Positions 1 through 6,703 are shown, counted from the first letter of the stretch. The stretch: 9,483 nucleotides of DNA from Dehalococcoidia bacterium (GCA_030619615.1 JAUXBC010000026.1:1-9483), one strand, 5' to 3'. Program-made: numbers and translations. Notes: a model not told the origin generated them from the sequence alone.

Positions 1-1728
1 CACGATCTTCTTCGGTCCCAGGGAGCCGTGAATGATTGCTCCCTCCTCTTCTACCTCTTCAATCTCCCAATCGTGAGCGGGCATCCTGTCCCTGGATGTC
101 AGGTCTCTGGTCTCAAGGCAAAGGATATGGACCTCATTGGCGCCCACTCTAAGCGCGGACTTGGCGCAGTCTATGGCTACGTTCCCCCCTCCAATGACGA
201 TCACCCTTTCACCAAGATCCTCGGCTTTCCCCTTTTCCTTTACCTCTCTCAAAAAAGGCAGTCCATAAAGCACTCCCTTGGTATCTACACCATCCAGAGG
301 GAGCTTCCTCGGCTCTTGAACCCCTATGCCAATAAAGATGGCCTTATATTCCTTCCCCAGTTCGGCTAGGGTTATGTCCCTTCCAACCTTAGTATTTGTT
401 CTTACTTGAATGCCACGGCTGAGGAGGGCGTTTATGTCCCGGTTGGCTATTTCACGGGGAATGCGATAATCTTGGATGCAGCTTACCATCATGCCCCCCG
501 GCTTATCAGAGGCCTCGAAGACGGTAACGGGGTAACCCTTCTCCAACAGTCTCAGGGCACAGGTTAGACCCGCGGGCCCTGCGCCAACAATGGCAACCCT
601 TTCCTCCCGCGTAGGAGCCAGGGCCTCCGGTTGCCCTTCCTCAAGCTGCGCAGCCCAATCGGCCACAAATCTCTTTAGTGGCCGGATGGCGACAGGCTCA
701 TCCACCTCTTTTCTGTTACACTTGTCTTCGCAAGGATGATGGCATGCCCTGCCACATATTGAAGGGAAGGGAAGGGCATTTTGAATTAGATGCAGCGCCT
801 CCTTAAACTTCCCCTGGGAGATCAGTGCGACGTAGCCCTGTCCATTGACCCCAGCAGGACAGGCAGCGCGACAGGGGGCGATGCCCCTTTTCTCAATCAC
901 CGCCTTATTGGGGACGGCCTGAGGGAAGGGTTTGTAGATGGCCTTCCTGGTGCCTACGCCGCACTCGAAGGGCGCATACCACTCCACGGGGCAGACCTTG
1001 GTGCATTCCTCGCACCCGGTGCACTTATCCCAATCAACATAGCTGGCTTTTCTCCTTATGCTGACTCGGAAATTCCCTATCTCGCCTGAGACAGCCTCCA
1101 CCTCGCTATAGGCCATGATCTTTATGTTGGGATGCTGGCCGCAATCAACCATCCAGGGGGTCTCGATACACTGGGGGCAATCGAGGGTGGGGAAGGTCTC
1201 TGAAAGCTGGATCATGTGCCCCCCGATGCTGGAGGTCCTCTCCACCAGGATTACCTCGTATCCACTATCAGCGATGTCCAGGGCAGCCCTAATTCCGGCT
1301 ACTCCTCCCCCGATCACCAAAGCCCTTTTGGTGATGGGAACCTTGGATGTAATAGTTGGCAGGCTTATCCGCAGCCTCTCCACGGCTCTAGTGATAGCCT
1401 CGATAGCCTGCTCGGTAGCCTCCTCGATCCCATCCTGACCCCTGAGGTCGGCAATCTCCAGTTGGTGAGAGGCTAAGCCCACTGAGGCTAGGGCATCACG
1501 GAAGACCTCCCCGTGAAGGGAGGGGGAGCAGCTGGTGAGCACCACCCCATCGAGTTTTTCGCCTTTTACGGTGTTCTTAACTAGCGCCAGTCCGGGATCG
1601 GTGCACATATCTTGGTGAGGGGCGGCATAGACCACGCCTGGCTTTTCACTAATCGCCCCTAGCACCCGTTGGATGTCTATAGGCCTGAGGAGGCTGCAAT
1701 GGCAAAGAAAAACCCCAATCCTTTCCAC
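1..1728 (-). CDS. HdrA-like flavoprotein with an added GltD/NfnB-type oxidoreductase module (3' partial)
   Basis: A 576-codon open frame runs from GTG 1728 to the window edge without a stop. Residues 1-125 are the HdrA N-terminal domain (IGVFLCHC, then TSCSPSLH at 65-72). From 136 an FAD-binding fold starts with GGGVAGI (140-146), followed by the HdrA hallmark TFPTLDCPQC (178-187). An inserted ferredoxin motif is C236, C239, C242, C246-Pro. After RKAIYKPFPQAVPN (261-274) the sequence becomes a GltD/NfnB-like module. This has a cysteine-rich N-part with C286, C290, C325, C329, C333 and C337, an FAD loop GAGPAG (382-387) and a pyridine-nucleotide loop GGGNVAID (513-520). In Hdr complexes HdrA receives and may bifurcate electrons; the added module probably links it to NAD(P)H (inference). 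A stop codon lies in frame 4 codons before the GTG and no ATG is nearer than residue 41, so GTG is firm. Confidence 0.9.
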   Translation of the reverse strand, partial: MERIGVFLCHCSLLRPIDIQRVLGAISEKPGVVYAAPHQDMCTDPGLALVKNTVKGEKLDGVVLTSCSPSLHGEVFRDALASVGLASHQLEIADLRGQDGIEEATEQAIEAITRAVERLRISLPTITSKVPITKRALVIGGGVAGIRAALDIADSGYEVILVERTSSIGGHMIQLSETFPTLDCPQCIETPWMVDCGQHPNIKIMAYSEVEAVSGEIGNFRVSIRRKASYVDWDKCTGCEECTKVCPVEWYAPFECGVGTRKAIYKPFPQAVPNKAVIEKRGIAPCRAACPAGVNGQGYVALISQGKFKEALHLIQNALPFPSICGRACHHPCEDKCNRKEVDEPVAIRPLKRFVADWAAQLEEGQPEALAPTREERVAIVGAGPAGLTCALRLLEKGYPVTVFEASDKPGGMMVSCIQDYRIPREIANRDINALLSRGIQVRTNTKVGRDITLAELGKEYKAIFIGIGVQEPRKLPLDGVDTKGVLYGLPFLREVKEKGKAEDLGERVIVIGGGNVAIDCAKSALRVGANEVHILCLETRDLTSRDRMPAHDWEIEEVEEEGAIIHGSLGPKKIV

Positions 1729-1732
1729 GATA

Positions 1733-2611
1733 TCACCTTATTAGTCCCTTACTCTCTAGAAGAGGTCGAGGATCTACATAGTTCAGGTCGAAGCGACATA
1801 CCTCAGCGCCAAGTCCCAAAGAGAGGGCGAGAAGCTGGGTGAAATAAAGGATGGGCATCTCCCTGAATTCGCTATATCTATTGCTTATCTCCCTTTGCCT
1901 TTGACCGAGATTGAAATCGCACAAGGGGCAGCTAACAACCAGGGCCTCTGCCCCCCACCTCAGCGCTGAGCTTAATATATTCCAGGCACAATCGAGCACA
2001 AATTCCGGATTACCCACTATCTGGAAGGAGCCGCAGCATTCGGTGGCAAAGGGGAAATCTACCACCTCAGCACCCAGGCTTTGAAGCAATTGCTGCATTA
2101 TGGTGGGCCTTTCCACCTGGTCTATTGCTACCTCTTGGGGGCGGAGCAGGGTGCAACCATAGTAGGGGGCCACCTTCAACCCTTGGAGGGGAACCACCAC
2201 CTTCTCGGAGACACCTTCCCAGCCTATTTCATCCCTTAATATCTGCAAAAGATGGACTACCTCAACCTCCCCCTCATAGTCTGCCTCTTCCTCCATGAAA
2301 CTATTGATGGTATTCCTCTTCTCCTGGTCGTTCTTTATCAGCAGGTTAGCCCTTTTCAGGGTGTTATAGCAAAAGGAACACAGGGTAAGCACCCTGCCAT
2401 TTCCCTCTTCTTTCACTCGAATGAGATTGCGAAGTGGGGCCAGATGATGCACCAGGTCGTCATCCGCCAAAGAATATACTGTGCCACAGCAGTTCCACCG
2501 GGGCAGCTCCACTAGATTGATCCCCAAGGCGGTCATGGAGGCGATGGCGGAATCCTCCAGATTTTTTGACTTGGTCTTTAGGGTGCATCCCGGATAGTAA
2601 CTTAGGTCCAT
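1733..2611 (-). CDS. HdrB-like CCG-domain protein (heterodisulfide reductase subunit B family)
   Basis: The 292-residue protein has two complete CCG (cysteine-rich) domains. The first has C9 (YYPGC), C41-C42-G and C78-x2-C81. The second has C153 (YYGC), C192-C193-G and C228-x2-C231. In methanogen HdrB these two five-cysteine motifs bind two noncubane [4Fe-4S] clusters that reduce the heterodisulfide. All ten cysteines are present, so the protein looks catalytically competent. The length matches HdrB, while LutA and GlpC proteins differ in domain layout. It acts in the cytoplasm with HdrC upstream and HdrA downstream. The substrate in a non-methanogen is unknown; disulfides, or transfer to another redox enzyme, are possible (inference). 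The ATG at 2611 has GAGGGG 5 bases upstream, overlapping the hdrC stop. Its own stop is 4 bases before the hdrA GTG and overlaps that gene's Shine-Dalgarno. Confidence 0.92.
   Translation of the reverse strand: MDLSYYPGCTLKTKSKNLEDSAIASMTALGINLVELPRWNCCGTVYSLADDDLVHHLAPLRNLIRVKEEGNGRVLTLCSFCYNTLKRANLLIKNDQEKRNTINSFMEEEADYEGEVEVVHLLQILRDEIGWEGVSEKVVVPLQGLKVAPYYGCTLLRPQEVAIDQVERPTIMQQLLQSLGAEVVDFPFATECCGSFQIVGNPEFVLDCAWNILSSALRWGAEALVVSCPLCDFNLGQRQREISNRYSEFREMPILYFTQLLALSLGLGAEVCRFDLNYVDPRPLLESKGLIR
1734..1739 (-). promoter_or_regulatory. Ribosome binding site that sets the GTG start of hdrA
   Basis: AAGGTG lies 5 bases before GTG 1726-1728 and overlaps the stop codon of hdrB. The in-frame TAA at 1738-1740 rules out any upstream start, so this site decides the start and implies coupled translation of the two subunits. 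Confidence 0.7.
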
Positions 2612-2620
2612 CCTTTCCCC

Positions 2621-3028
2621 TCAGGCGGTGAGCTTCCTGAAACTACTGACCAAGGCTATCTGAGGAAGCTCGGCAATAATTTCCGCCGCAATCCTTGATG
2701 GCTCCACATAATCGATATTCTTCCTTAAGGTGATAAGCCTTAAGGCCTCCATTATCCTTGATAGGTCCACCCCTCTGGGGCAGCGAACGGAGCAGGTGAG
2801 GCAGGAGGCGCATAACCAGATGGTCTTTGATTTGGCGATGTCCTCCTCCAGCCCCAGTCGCACAAGGTGAATAATTTGATTGGGGAGGAGGTCCATGGCG
2901 AAGGACATAGGACAGCCTGCCGAGCACTTGCCACACTGGTAGCAAGAGGGCAGGGTCTGGCCGCTGATCTCCTCAACCTTCTTAACAAAATCGCTCTGCA
3001 GCCTTTTGGCCGAGATCTCAATTCTCAT
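2621..3028 (-). CDS. HdrC-like iron-sulfur protein (heterodisulfide reductase subunit C family)
   Basis: This 135-residue protein has two complete [4Fe-4S] motifs: C29, C32, C35, C39-Pro (CYQCGKCSAGCP) and C73, C76, C79, C83-Pro (CASCLTCSVRCP). The region between them, with VRLGLEEDIAKSKTIWLC, is typical of HdrC. In Hdr complexes this subunit carries electrons from flavin subunit HdrA to catalytic HdrB. It is shorter than the methanogen HdrC (about 185 residues), mainly at the C-terminus. I chose ATG 3028, which is 2 bases past the fumarase stop, with AAGGAGG 13 bases upstream. A longer reading from 3067 would overlap fumarase and adds no conserved sequence. HdrB and HdrA follow directly. Bacteria lack CoM/CoB, so the physiological partner is unknown. 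GlpC-like or succinate dehydrogenase-type iron-sulfur proteins are alternatives, but the gene order strongly supports HdrC. Confidence 0.9.
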   Translation of the reverse strand: MRIEISAKRLQSDFVKKVEEISGQTLPSCYQCGKCSAGCPMSFAMDLLPNQIIHLVRLGLEEDIAKSKTIWLCASCLTCSVRCPRGVDLSRIMEALRLITLRKNIDYVEPSRIAAEIIAELPQIALVSSFRKLTA

Positions 3029-3030
3029 TT

Positions 3031-3876
3031 CTAAAGCACTGCCTCCTTGTACCGGGCGCTGTGGCATTGCAGGTTGACCGCTACCGGGAGGCTGGCGATG
3101 TGGGTGGGAAAGACCTCGGCATGTACCGCCAGGGCAGTGGTCCTTCCGCCAAAGCCCTCCGGTCCAATGCCCAAGCTATTAATTCGTTCCAGGATCTCCC
3201 TCTCCAGCTCCGCGATCTCAGGGTCGGCATTGGGCTCCCCCACTTTGCGCAGGGGCGCCTTCTTTGCCAGGATCATTGCTTTGTCTGCTGTGCCTCCAAT
3301 TCCCACGCCGACGATGACTGGGGGGCAGGGGTTGCTTCCTGCCTCCTCCACAGCTTTAACTACGAAGTCGATGACGCCTTGTCGACCCTCGGCGGGCTTG
3401 AGCATGGCGAGGCGATTCATATTCTCGCTGCCGCCGCCCTTGGGCATCACCGTAATGTGGAGATTATCTCCGGCCACCATTTCCACATGAATTATCGAGG
3501 GGGTGTTATCTTTAGTGTTCACCCTTGCCGAAAAGGGCTGGCTCACTATGGACTTGCGAAGATAGCCCTGGCTATAGCCCTGGCGGACTCCCTCTTCCAC
3601 AGCGGCATATAGGCCGCCGCCGGTGAAATGGACATCTTGCCCTACCTCGAGGAAAACCACCGTGGTGCCACAATCCTGACAAAGGGGGATTCTTTCGCTC
3701 TTTGCGATATTGGCGTTCTCCAGGATCTGCTCCAGGACCTGGCGTCCCAGGGGTGATTCCTCGCTCTCCCTTGCCCTCCTCAAGACATCTAGGACATCTT
3801 CGCCGAGGTCGAAATTCGCCTCCTGACAGAGGCGAGCCACCGTTTGCGTCACCTCACTGCAATCGATATCTTTCAT
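3031..3876 (-). CDS. Class I fumarate hydratase, alpha subunit (N-terminal FumA/TtdA-like)
   Basis: The 281-residue protein matches the alpha subunit of two-subunit iron-sulfur fumarases. Cluster ligands are probably C66 (PLCQDCG), C184 (NPCPP) and C271 (LQCHSAR). Other family motifs are GGGSENMNRL (147-156), GVGIGGTADKA (190-200) and GFGGRTTALAVH (241-252). It hydrates fumarate to malate, or the reverse, with an oxygen-sensitive [4Fe-4S] cluster. Tartrate dehydratase alpha is a close paralogue, but the malate dehydrogenase next to it favours fumarase. The beta subunit (Fumerase_C domain), needed for a complete enzyme in this class, is not encoded anywhere in the window; the next gene is hdrC. 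The ATG at 3876 follows the malate dehydrogenase stop by 11 bases, with a moderate TAGGGA upstream. The stop codon overlaps the ribosome binding region of hdrC. Confidence 0.92.
   Translation of the reverse strand: MKDIDCSEVTQTVARLCQEANFDLGEDVLDVLRRARESEESPLGRQVLEQILENANIAKSERIPLCQDCGTTVVFLEVGQDVHFTGGGLYAAVEEGVRQGYSQGYLRKSIVSQPFSARVNTKDNTPSIIHVEMVAGDNLHITVMPKGGGSENMNRLAMLKPAEGRQGVIDFVVKAVEEAGSNPCPPVIVGVGIGGTADKAMILAKKAPLRKVGEPNADPEIAELEREILERINSLGIGPEGFGGRTTALAVHAEVFPTHIASLPVAVNLQCHSARYKEAVL
3042..3048 (-). promoter_or_regulatory. Ribosome binding site of hdrC inside the end of fumarase alpha
   Basis: AAGGAGG lies 13 bases before ATG 3028 and within the last codons of the fumarase gene. The spacing is long, but no closer in-frame start exists. 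The overlap suggests translational coupling of the TCA part and the Hdr part. Confidence 0.6.
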
Positions 3877-3887
3877 ATCGGGCGTCC

Positions 3888-4817
3888 CTACCCCAGCTTC
3901 ATCACCTCGATCAGCTCCCTCACCGCCTCCGCCGATCTCTTCAGCGCGGCATCCTCCTCAGGGGTGAGCTTTATCTCGATGATCTGCTCGATCCCCCTGG
4001 CCCCAAGCTTAACTGGGACGCCAACAAATACGCCCTCGATGCCATATTCGCCCTCCAGATAGGCGGCGCAGGGGAGGACCCTCTTCTTATCCAGGATTAT
4101 CGAGTCCACCATCTGGGTAACCCCCGCTGAGGGGGCGTAGTAGGCGCTACCCGCCTTTAAAAGGCTGACGATCTCGCCACCGCCTTTTATGGTGCGGTTC
4201 ACGATGCGGTCGATGGTCTCTTGGGGCAGGATATCGGTTATGGGGACGCCACCCACGGTGGTAAGTCTGGGGATAGGTACCATGGTATCGCCATGTCCCC
4301 CCAACACGCAGGCGGAGACGTCCTCCACCGAGACGTCCAGCTCCATGGCGAGGAAGGTTCTGAACCTGGTGGTATCGAGGATGCCAGACATACCGATGAC
4401 GCGACTTCTTGGCAACTTGCTCACATGAAGCGTCAGTTGAGCCATCGCATCCAGGGGGTTGGTAACCATGATGATGATACAGTTGGGGGAATGCTTGATC
4501 ACGCTCTCGGTGACCCCTTTTACGATCTCCACATTGGTGAGAAGCAGGTCATCGCGGCTCATCCCTGGCTTTCTTGGCACCCCTGAGGTGATGATGGCGA
4601 TGTCGGAATCTTGTGTCTCCTCATAGCTATTGGTGCCGATGAGCCGGGAATCGGAGGCAACGACTGGTCCGCTCTGGAGCATGTCCAGGGCTTTGCCCTG
4701 AGGTATCCCCTCGATGATGTCCACCAGCACCACGTCGGCATACCCCTTCTCAGCGATCCGCTGAGCGCAAGAGGCGCCCACATTTCCTGCACCGACAACG
4801 GTAACTTTTTTTCGCAT
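3888..4817 (-). CDS. mdh: Malate dehydrogenase, LDH-like type
   Basis: The 309-residue protein has the normal length for LDH-like (MDH3) malate dehydrogenases. It carries the NAD-binding loop GAGNVG (9-14), with Asp33 at the end of the second strand favouring NAD over NADP. Substrate specificity is shown by R82 in the mobile loop (VPRKPGMSR), where lactate dehydrogenases have Gln, and by R88. The catalytic pair is D148 (SGILDTTR, with substrate-binding R151) and H175 (GGHGDTMVP). It reversibly interconverts malate and oxaloacetate in the cytoplasm, linking the carboxyltransferase upstream to fumarase downstream. The ATG follows the isocitrate dehydrogenase stop by 4 bases and uses a purine-rich GGGGGTAAGGA made largely from the end of the upstream gene. 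No missing residue or frame damage is seen. Confidence 0.95.
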   Translation of the reverse strand: MRKKVTVVGAGNVGASCAQRIAEKGYADVVLVDIIEGIPQGKALDMLQSGPVVASDSRLIGTNSYEETQDSDIAIITSGVPRKPGMSRDDLLLTNVEIVKGVTESVIKHSPNCIIIMVTNPLDAMAQLTLHVSKLPRSRVIGMSGILDTTRFRTFLAMELDVSVEDVSACVLGGHGDTMVPIPRLTTVGGVPITDILPQETIDRIVNRTIKGGGEIVSLLKAGSAYYAPSAGVTQMVDSIILDKKRVLPCAAYLEGEYGIEGVFVGVPVKLGARGIEQIIEIKLTPEEDAALKRSAEAVRELIEVMKLG

Positions 4818-4821
4818 TTCC

Positions 4822-5904
4822 TTACCCCCTCAGTTTTTTTATTACCGCATCAGCCACCTGGGAGGTGCCCACCACTGTGGGGTCGTTGCGCTCGGGCTTC
4901 ATATCGTAGGTAAGCGAGCTCCCCTCAGCGATAACCTGTGCTATGGAGTTCTCCACCCTATCGGCGGTCTCCTTCTCACCGAGGTGGCGCAGCATCAGCA
5001 CCCCTGAGAGCATCATTGCCATGGGGTTCACCTTGTTTTGAGCGGTGTATTTAGGGGCGCTGCCGTGGGTCGGTTCGAAGACAGCGATGTTATCCCCTAT
5101 GTTGGCTCCTGGGGCTAGCCCAAGGCCACCGATAAGACCGGCGCAGAGCTCAGAGACGATATCACCGTAGAGATTGGGGAGGACGAGGACGTCATGTCGC
5201 TGTGGGAACCTCACTAGCTGCATACAAAGGCTATCGACAATTATGGTTTCAAATTCAATATCGGGGTAATCTCTGGCGACCTCGGAGGCGGTGGAGAGAA
5301 AAAGCCCATCGGTATACTTCATGATATTTGCCTTATGAACCGCGGTCACCTTCCTCCGACCATTGGCTGTTGCATAGTCGAAGGCATACTGCACTATTCT
5401 TCTAGAGGCGCTCTGGGAGATCGCCTTGATGCTAAAGCTCGAATCCTCCTTGACCCTATCCCCGCTTTCCTCAGCGATGAAGCGGACAAGCCTTGCTGCT
5501 TCAGGTGTGTCCCTCCGATACTCGATCCCCATATAGAGGTCTTCGCTATTTTCCCGCACCACTACAATGTCCACATCCGGGTAAAGTGAAGGAGCTCCGG
5601 CATAGCTCTTGCAGGGGCGAAGGCAAACATAGAGGTCCAGCTTCTTTCTCAGCGCCACATTCACGCTTCGAAAGCCTGAGCCCACAGGGGTGGTTATCGG
5701 TCCTTTAAGGGCTACCCTGTTTCTCTTTATCGAGTCGAGGAGATAATTGGGGAGAGGGGTGCCATACATATCTTGGGCCCGATCGCCAGCGAAAGCCAGC
5801 TCCCAGTGGAATTCAACCCCTGTGGCCTCAAGAACCCTTACCGCAGCCTGAGTAACCTCGGGACCGATGCCATCGCCGGGGATCAGGGTAATAGTATAGG
5901 CCAA
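4822..5904 (-). CDS. icd: Isocitrate dehydrogenase (isocitrate/isopropylmalate dehydrogenase family)
   Basis: This 360-residue cytosolic beta-decarboxylating dehydrogenase converts isocitrate to 2-oxoglutarate and CO2. The N-terminus ITLIPGDGIGPEV is the family start. The segment S80-V-N-V-A-L-R (80-86) followed by LDLYVCLRP carries the Ser and Asn that bind the gamma-carboxylate in isocitrate dehydrogenases; isopropylmalate dehydrogenases differ here. Other active-site residues are R96, R117, Y124, K191 and the NLYGDIVSELCAG block with D248. In the cofactor site THGSAPKY, K285-Y286 match the 2'-phosphate contacts of E. coli NADP-enzyme. The later Tyr-x3-Arg contact is not kept (TYDMKP), so NAD versus NADP is undecided. 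The start is TTG at 5904. It is forced because no other start codon lies near the GDGIG motif, and an AAAGGAG lies 4 bases upstream. The stop is 4 bases before malate dehydrogenase. Confidence 0.9.
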   Translation of the reverse strand: MAYTITLIPGDGIGPEVTQAAVRVLEATGVEFHWELAFAGDRAQDMYGTPLPNYLLDSIKRNRVALKGPITTPVGSGFRSVNVALRKKLDLYVCLRPCKSYAGAPSLYPDVDIVVVRENSEDLYMGIEYRRDTPEAARLVRFIAEESGDRVKEDSSFSIKAISQSASRRIVQYAFDYATANGRRKVTAVHKANIMKYTDGLFLSTASEVARDYPDIEFETIIVDSLCMQLVRFPQRHDVLVLPNLYGDIVSELCAGLIGGLGLAPGANIGDNIAVFEPTHGSAPKYTAQNKVNPMAMMLSGVLMLRHLGEKETADRVENSIAQVIAEGSSLTYDMKPERNDPTVVGTSQVADAVIKKLRG

Positions 5905-5908
5905 GGCA

Positions 5909-5915
5909 CTCCTTT
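5909..5915 (-). promoter_or_regulatory. Ribosome binding site that sets the TTG start of isocitrate dehydrogenase
   Basis: AAAGGAG lies 4 bases before TTG at 5902-5904. The next in-frame Met is residue 46, well past the conserved nucleotide-binding start, so the TTG with this site is the only start that gives a complete enzyme. Confidence 0.75.
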
Positions 5916-6416
5916 CTAAGACCGGATCTCAAAGTCTCCATATTTCTTAATATAAGGGATAAGCCCACCCTCCTCAAGGATCCTGAGCATCACATCGGGG
6001 AACTTGCCTAAAGGGAGCTCCGCTCCATTGGTAACATCCCTGACCCTGCCCCCCTCGAGGTCGACCTCCAGTTCATCCCCGTCGCCTATCCTATCGGTAT
6101 CACATATGAGAAGAGGGAGGCCCACATTGATGGCATTTCTAAAAAATATCCTTGCCGCCGACTTTGCCAGGATGGCGCTCACCCCAGCCATCTTGATGAT
6201 GACGGCGGCGTGCTCTCGACTTGAGCCCAGCCCAAAGTTTTTGCCGGCCACAATGAAATCGCCAGGCTTCACCTTGGAAGCGAAGCTGGGGTCGACATCC
6301 TCCATGAGATGCTTCGCCAGCTCAGGCAAATTGCTCCTCAGGTGGAACCACCTTCCCGGTGTGATGTCATCGGTGGAGATATTATCGCCGAACTTGAAGG
6401 CCCTTGCCCTAAGCAT
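5916..6416 (-). CDS. Aconitase-family hydro-lyase, small subunit (LeuD/HacB type), probable aconitase
   Basis: This 166-residue swivel-domain subunit is the partner of the large subunit at 6707-7960. Family motifs are NISTDDITPGR (12-22) and GSSREHA (64-70), the loop whose Ser/Arg contact substrate. The length fits archaeal-type LeuD/HacB; enteric LeuD is about 200 residues. The substrate-selecting loop after Pro20-Gly21 reads RWFHLRSN. This is neither the YLRT described for isopropylmalate isomerase nor the YLVY described for homoaconitase in methanogens, and it is one residue longer. With the neighbouring isocitrate dehydrogenase, this supports assignment to citrate/isocitrate but does not prove it. 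The ATG at 6416 has only a weak GAGAAA about 10 bases upstream. The stop precedes the isocitrate dehydrogenase start by 11 bases. Confidence 0.9.
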   Translation of the reverse strand: MLRARAFKFGDNISTDDITPGRWFHLRSNLPELAKHLMEDVDPSFASKVKPGDFIVAGKNFGLGSSREHAAVIIKMAGVSAILAKSAARIFFRNAINVGLPLLICDTDRIGDGDELEVDLEGGRVRDVTNGAELPLGKFPDVMLRILEEGGLIPYIKKYGDFEIRS

Positions 6417-6437
6417 CTTAGCCAGCTTTCTCAGCTT

Positions 6438-6686
6438 CTATTTTTTCCCGCCCAGCCACTTATAGATCCAGGCTATGATAAACCCGCCGATAAACCCGTC
6501 TACAAAGCCCCAGCCTAGACCAATGAAGCTACCCACCAGTGTCGCCTCGTAGCCAACATAGACTGAGCCAATGACATCAACAAACTCCCTTCCCCAGTCG
6601 ACGTAAACGGCGACCAAACCAGTCGTAAACAAATAGAGGCCACACGCTACGCCCAAAGCTACACCAAGAGCTACTGCGCTTCTCAT
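6438..6686 (-). CDS. Small two-helix membrane protein of the family often labelled 'bacteriophage holin'
   Basis: This is an 82-residue protein with two hydrophobic segments, at about residues 4-29 and 49-75. They are joined by a short polar loop containing DWGREFVD and a GYE turn. The second helix carries a glycine-rich pattern (GSFIGLGWGFVDGFIGG) and ends in a Trp/Lys cap, WLGGKK. From memory, this GxxxGxxWGFxDGxxGG signature marks a widespread family of small prokaryotic proteins of unknown function. It is labelled holin by automatic annotation, without phage context. The ATG has a strong Shine-Dalgarno sequence and the gaps are 20 bases upstream and 21 downstream. It therefore looks like a regular member of the operon, placed between the two subunits of one enzyme. 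No cysteines or charged residues in the helices suggest catalysis; an anchoring, scaffold or transport-accessory role would be speculation. Gene reality is well supported; function is unknown. Confidence 0.82.
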   Translation of the reverse strand: MRSAVALGVALGVACGLYLFTTGLVAVYVDWGREFVDVIGSVYVGYEATLVGSFIGLGWGFVDGFIGGFIIAWIYKWLGGKK

Positions 6687-6695
6687 TTTATTAAG

Positions 6696-6703
6696 CCTCC
6701 CTT
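6696..6703 (-). promoter_or_regulatory. Strong ribosome binding site of the small membrane protein
   Basis: AAGGGAGG lies 9 bases before the ATG at 6686, just past the stop of the large hydro-lyase subunit. It is among the best Shine-Dalgarno matches in the window and supports the 82-residue reading frame as a real gene. Confidence 0.8.

Noticed and set aside
1..890. Stand-alone glutamate synthase small subunit (GltD)
   Set aside because: The GltD-like sequence is in frame with, and continuous from, the HdrA part that starts at 1728. There is no stop or start between them and no gltB nearby.
3029..3067. Longer hdrC start at 3067, adding 13 residues and overlapping fumarase alpha by 37 bases
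   Set aside because: The extra residues are not conserved-looking, and the ATG at 3028 has an AAGGAGG upstream. The shorter start gives the usual HdrC N-terminus.
4806..4840. Two runs of seven A on the coding strand, at the end of isocitrate dehydrogenase and the start of malate dehydrogenase, as possible -1 frameshift sites
   Set aside because: A -1 slip in the first meets a stop at once and only removes three residues. A slip in the second leaves the conserved GAGNVG frame. Both genes are intact in the zero frame, so programmed shifting is not supported.
4822..5904. Isopropylmalate dehydrogenase (leuB), with the LeuC/LeuD-type genes as a leucine operon
   Set aside because: The SVNVALR and LDLYVCLRP motifs carry isocitrate-type Ser/Asn, the neighbours are malate dehydrogenase and fumarase, and no leuA is present.
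6438..6686. Prophage remnant suggested by the 'holin' family label
   Set aside because: No lysin, integrase, structural phage gene or attachment repeat is present. The gene sits in regular operon spacing between enzyme subunits.
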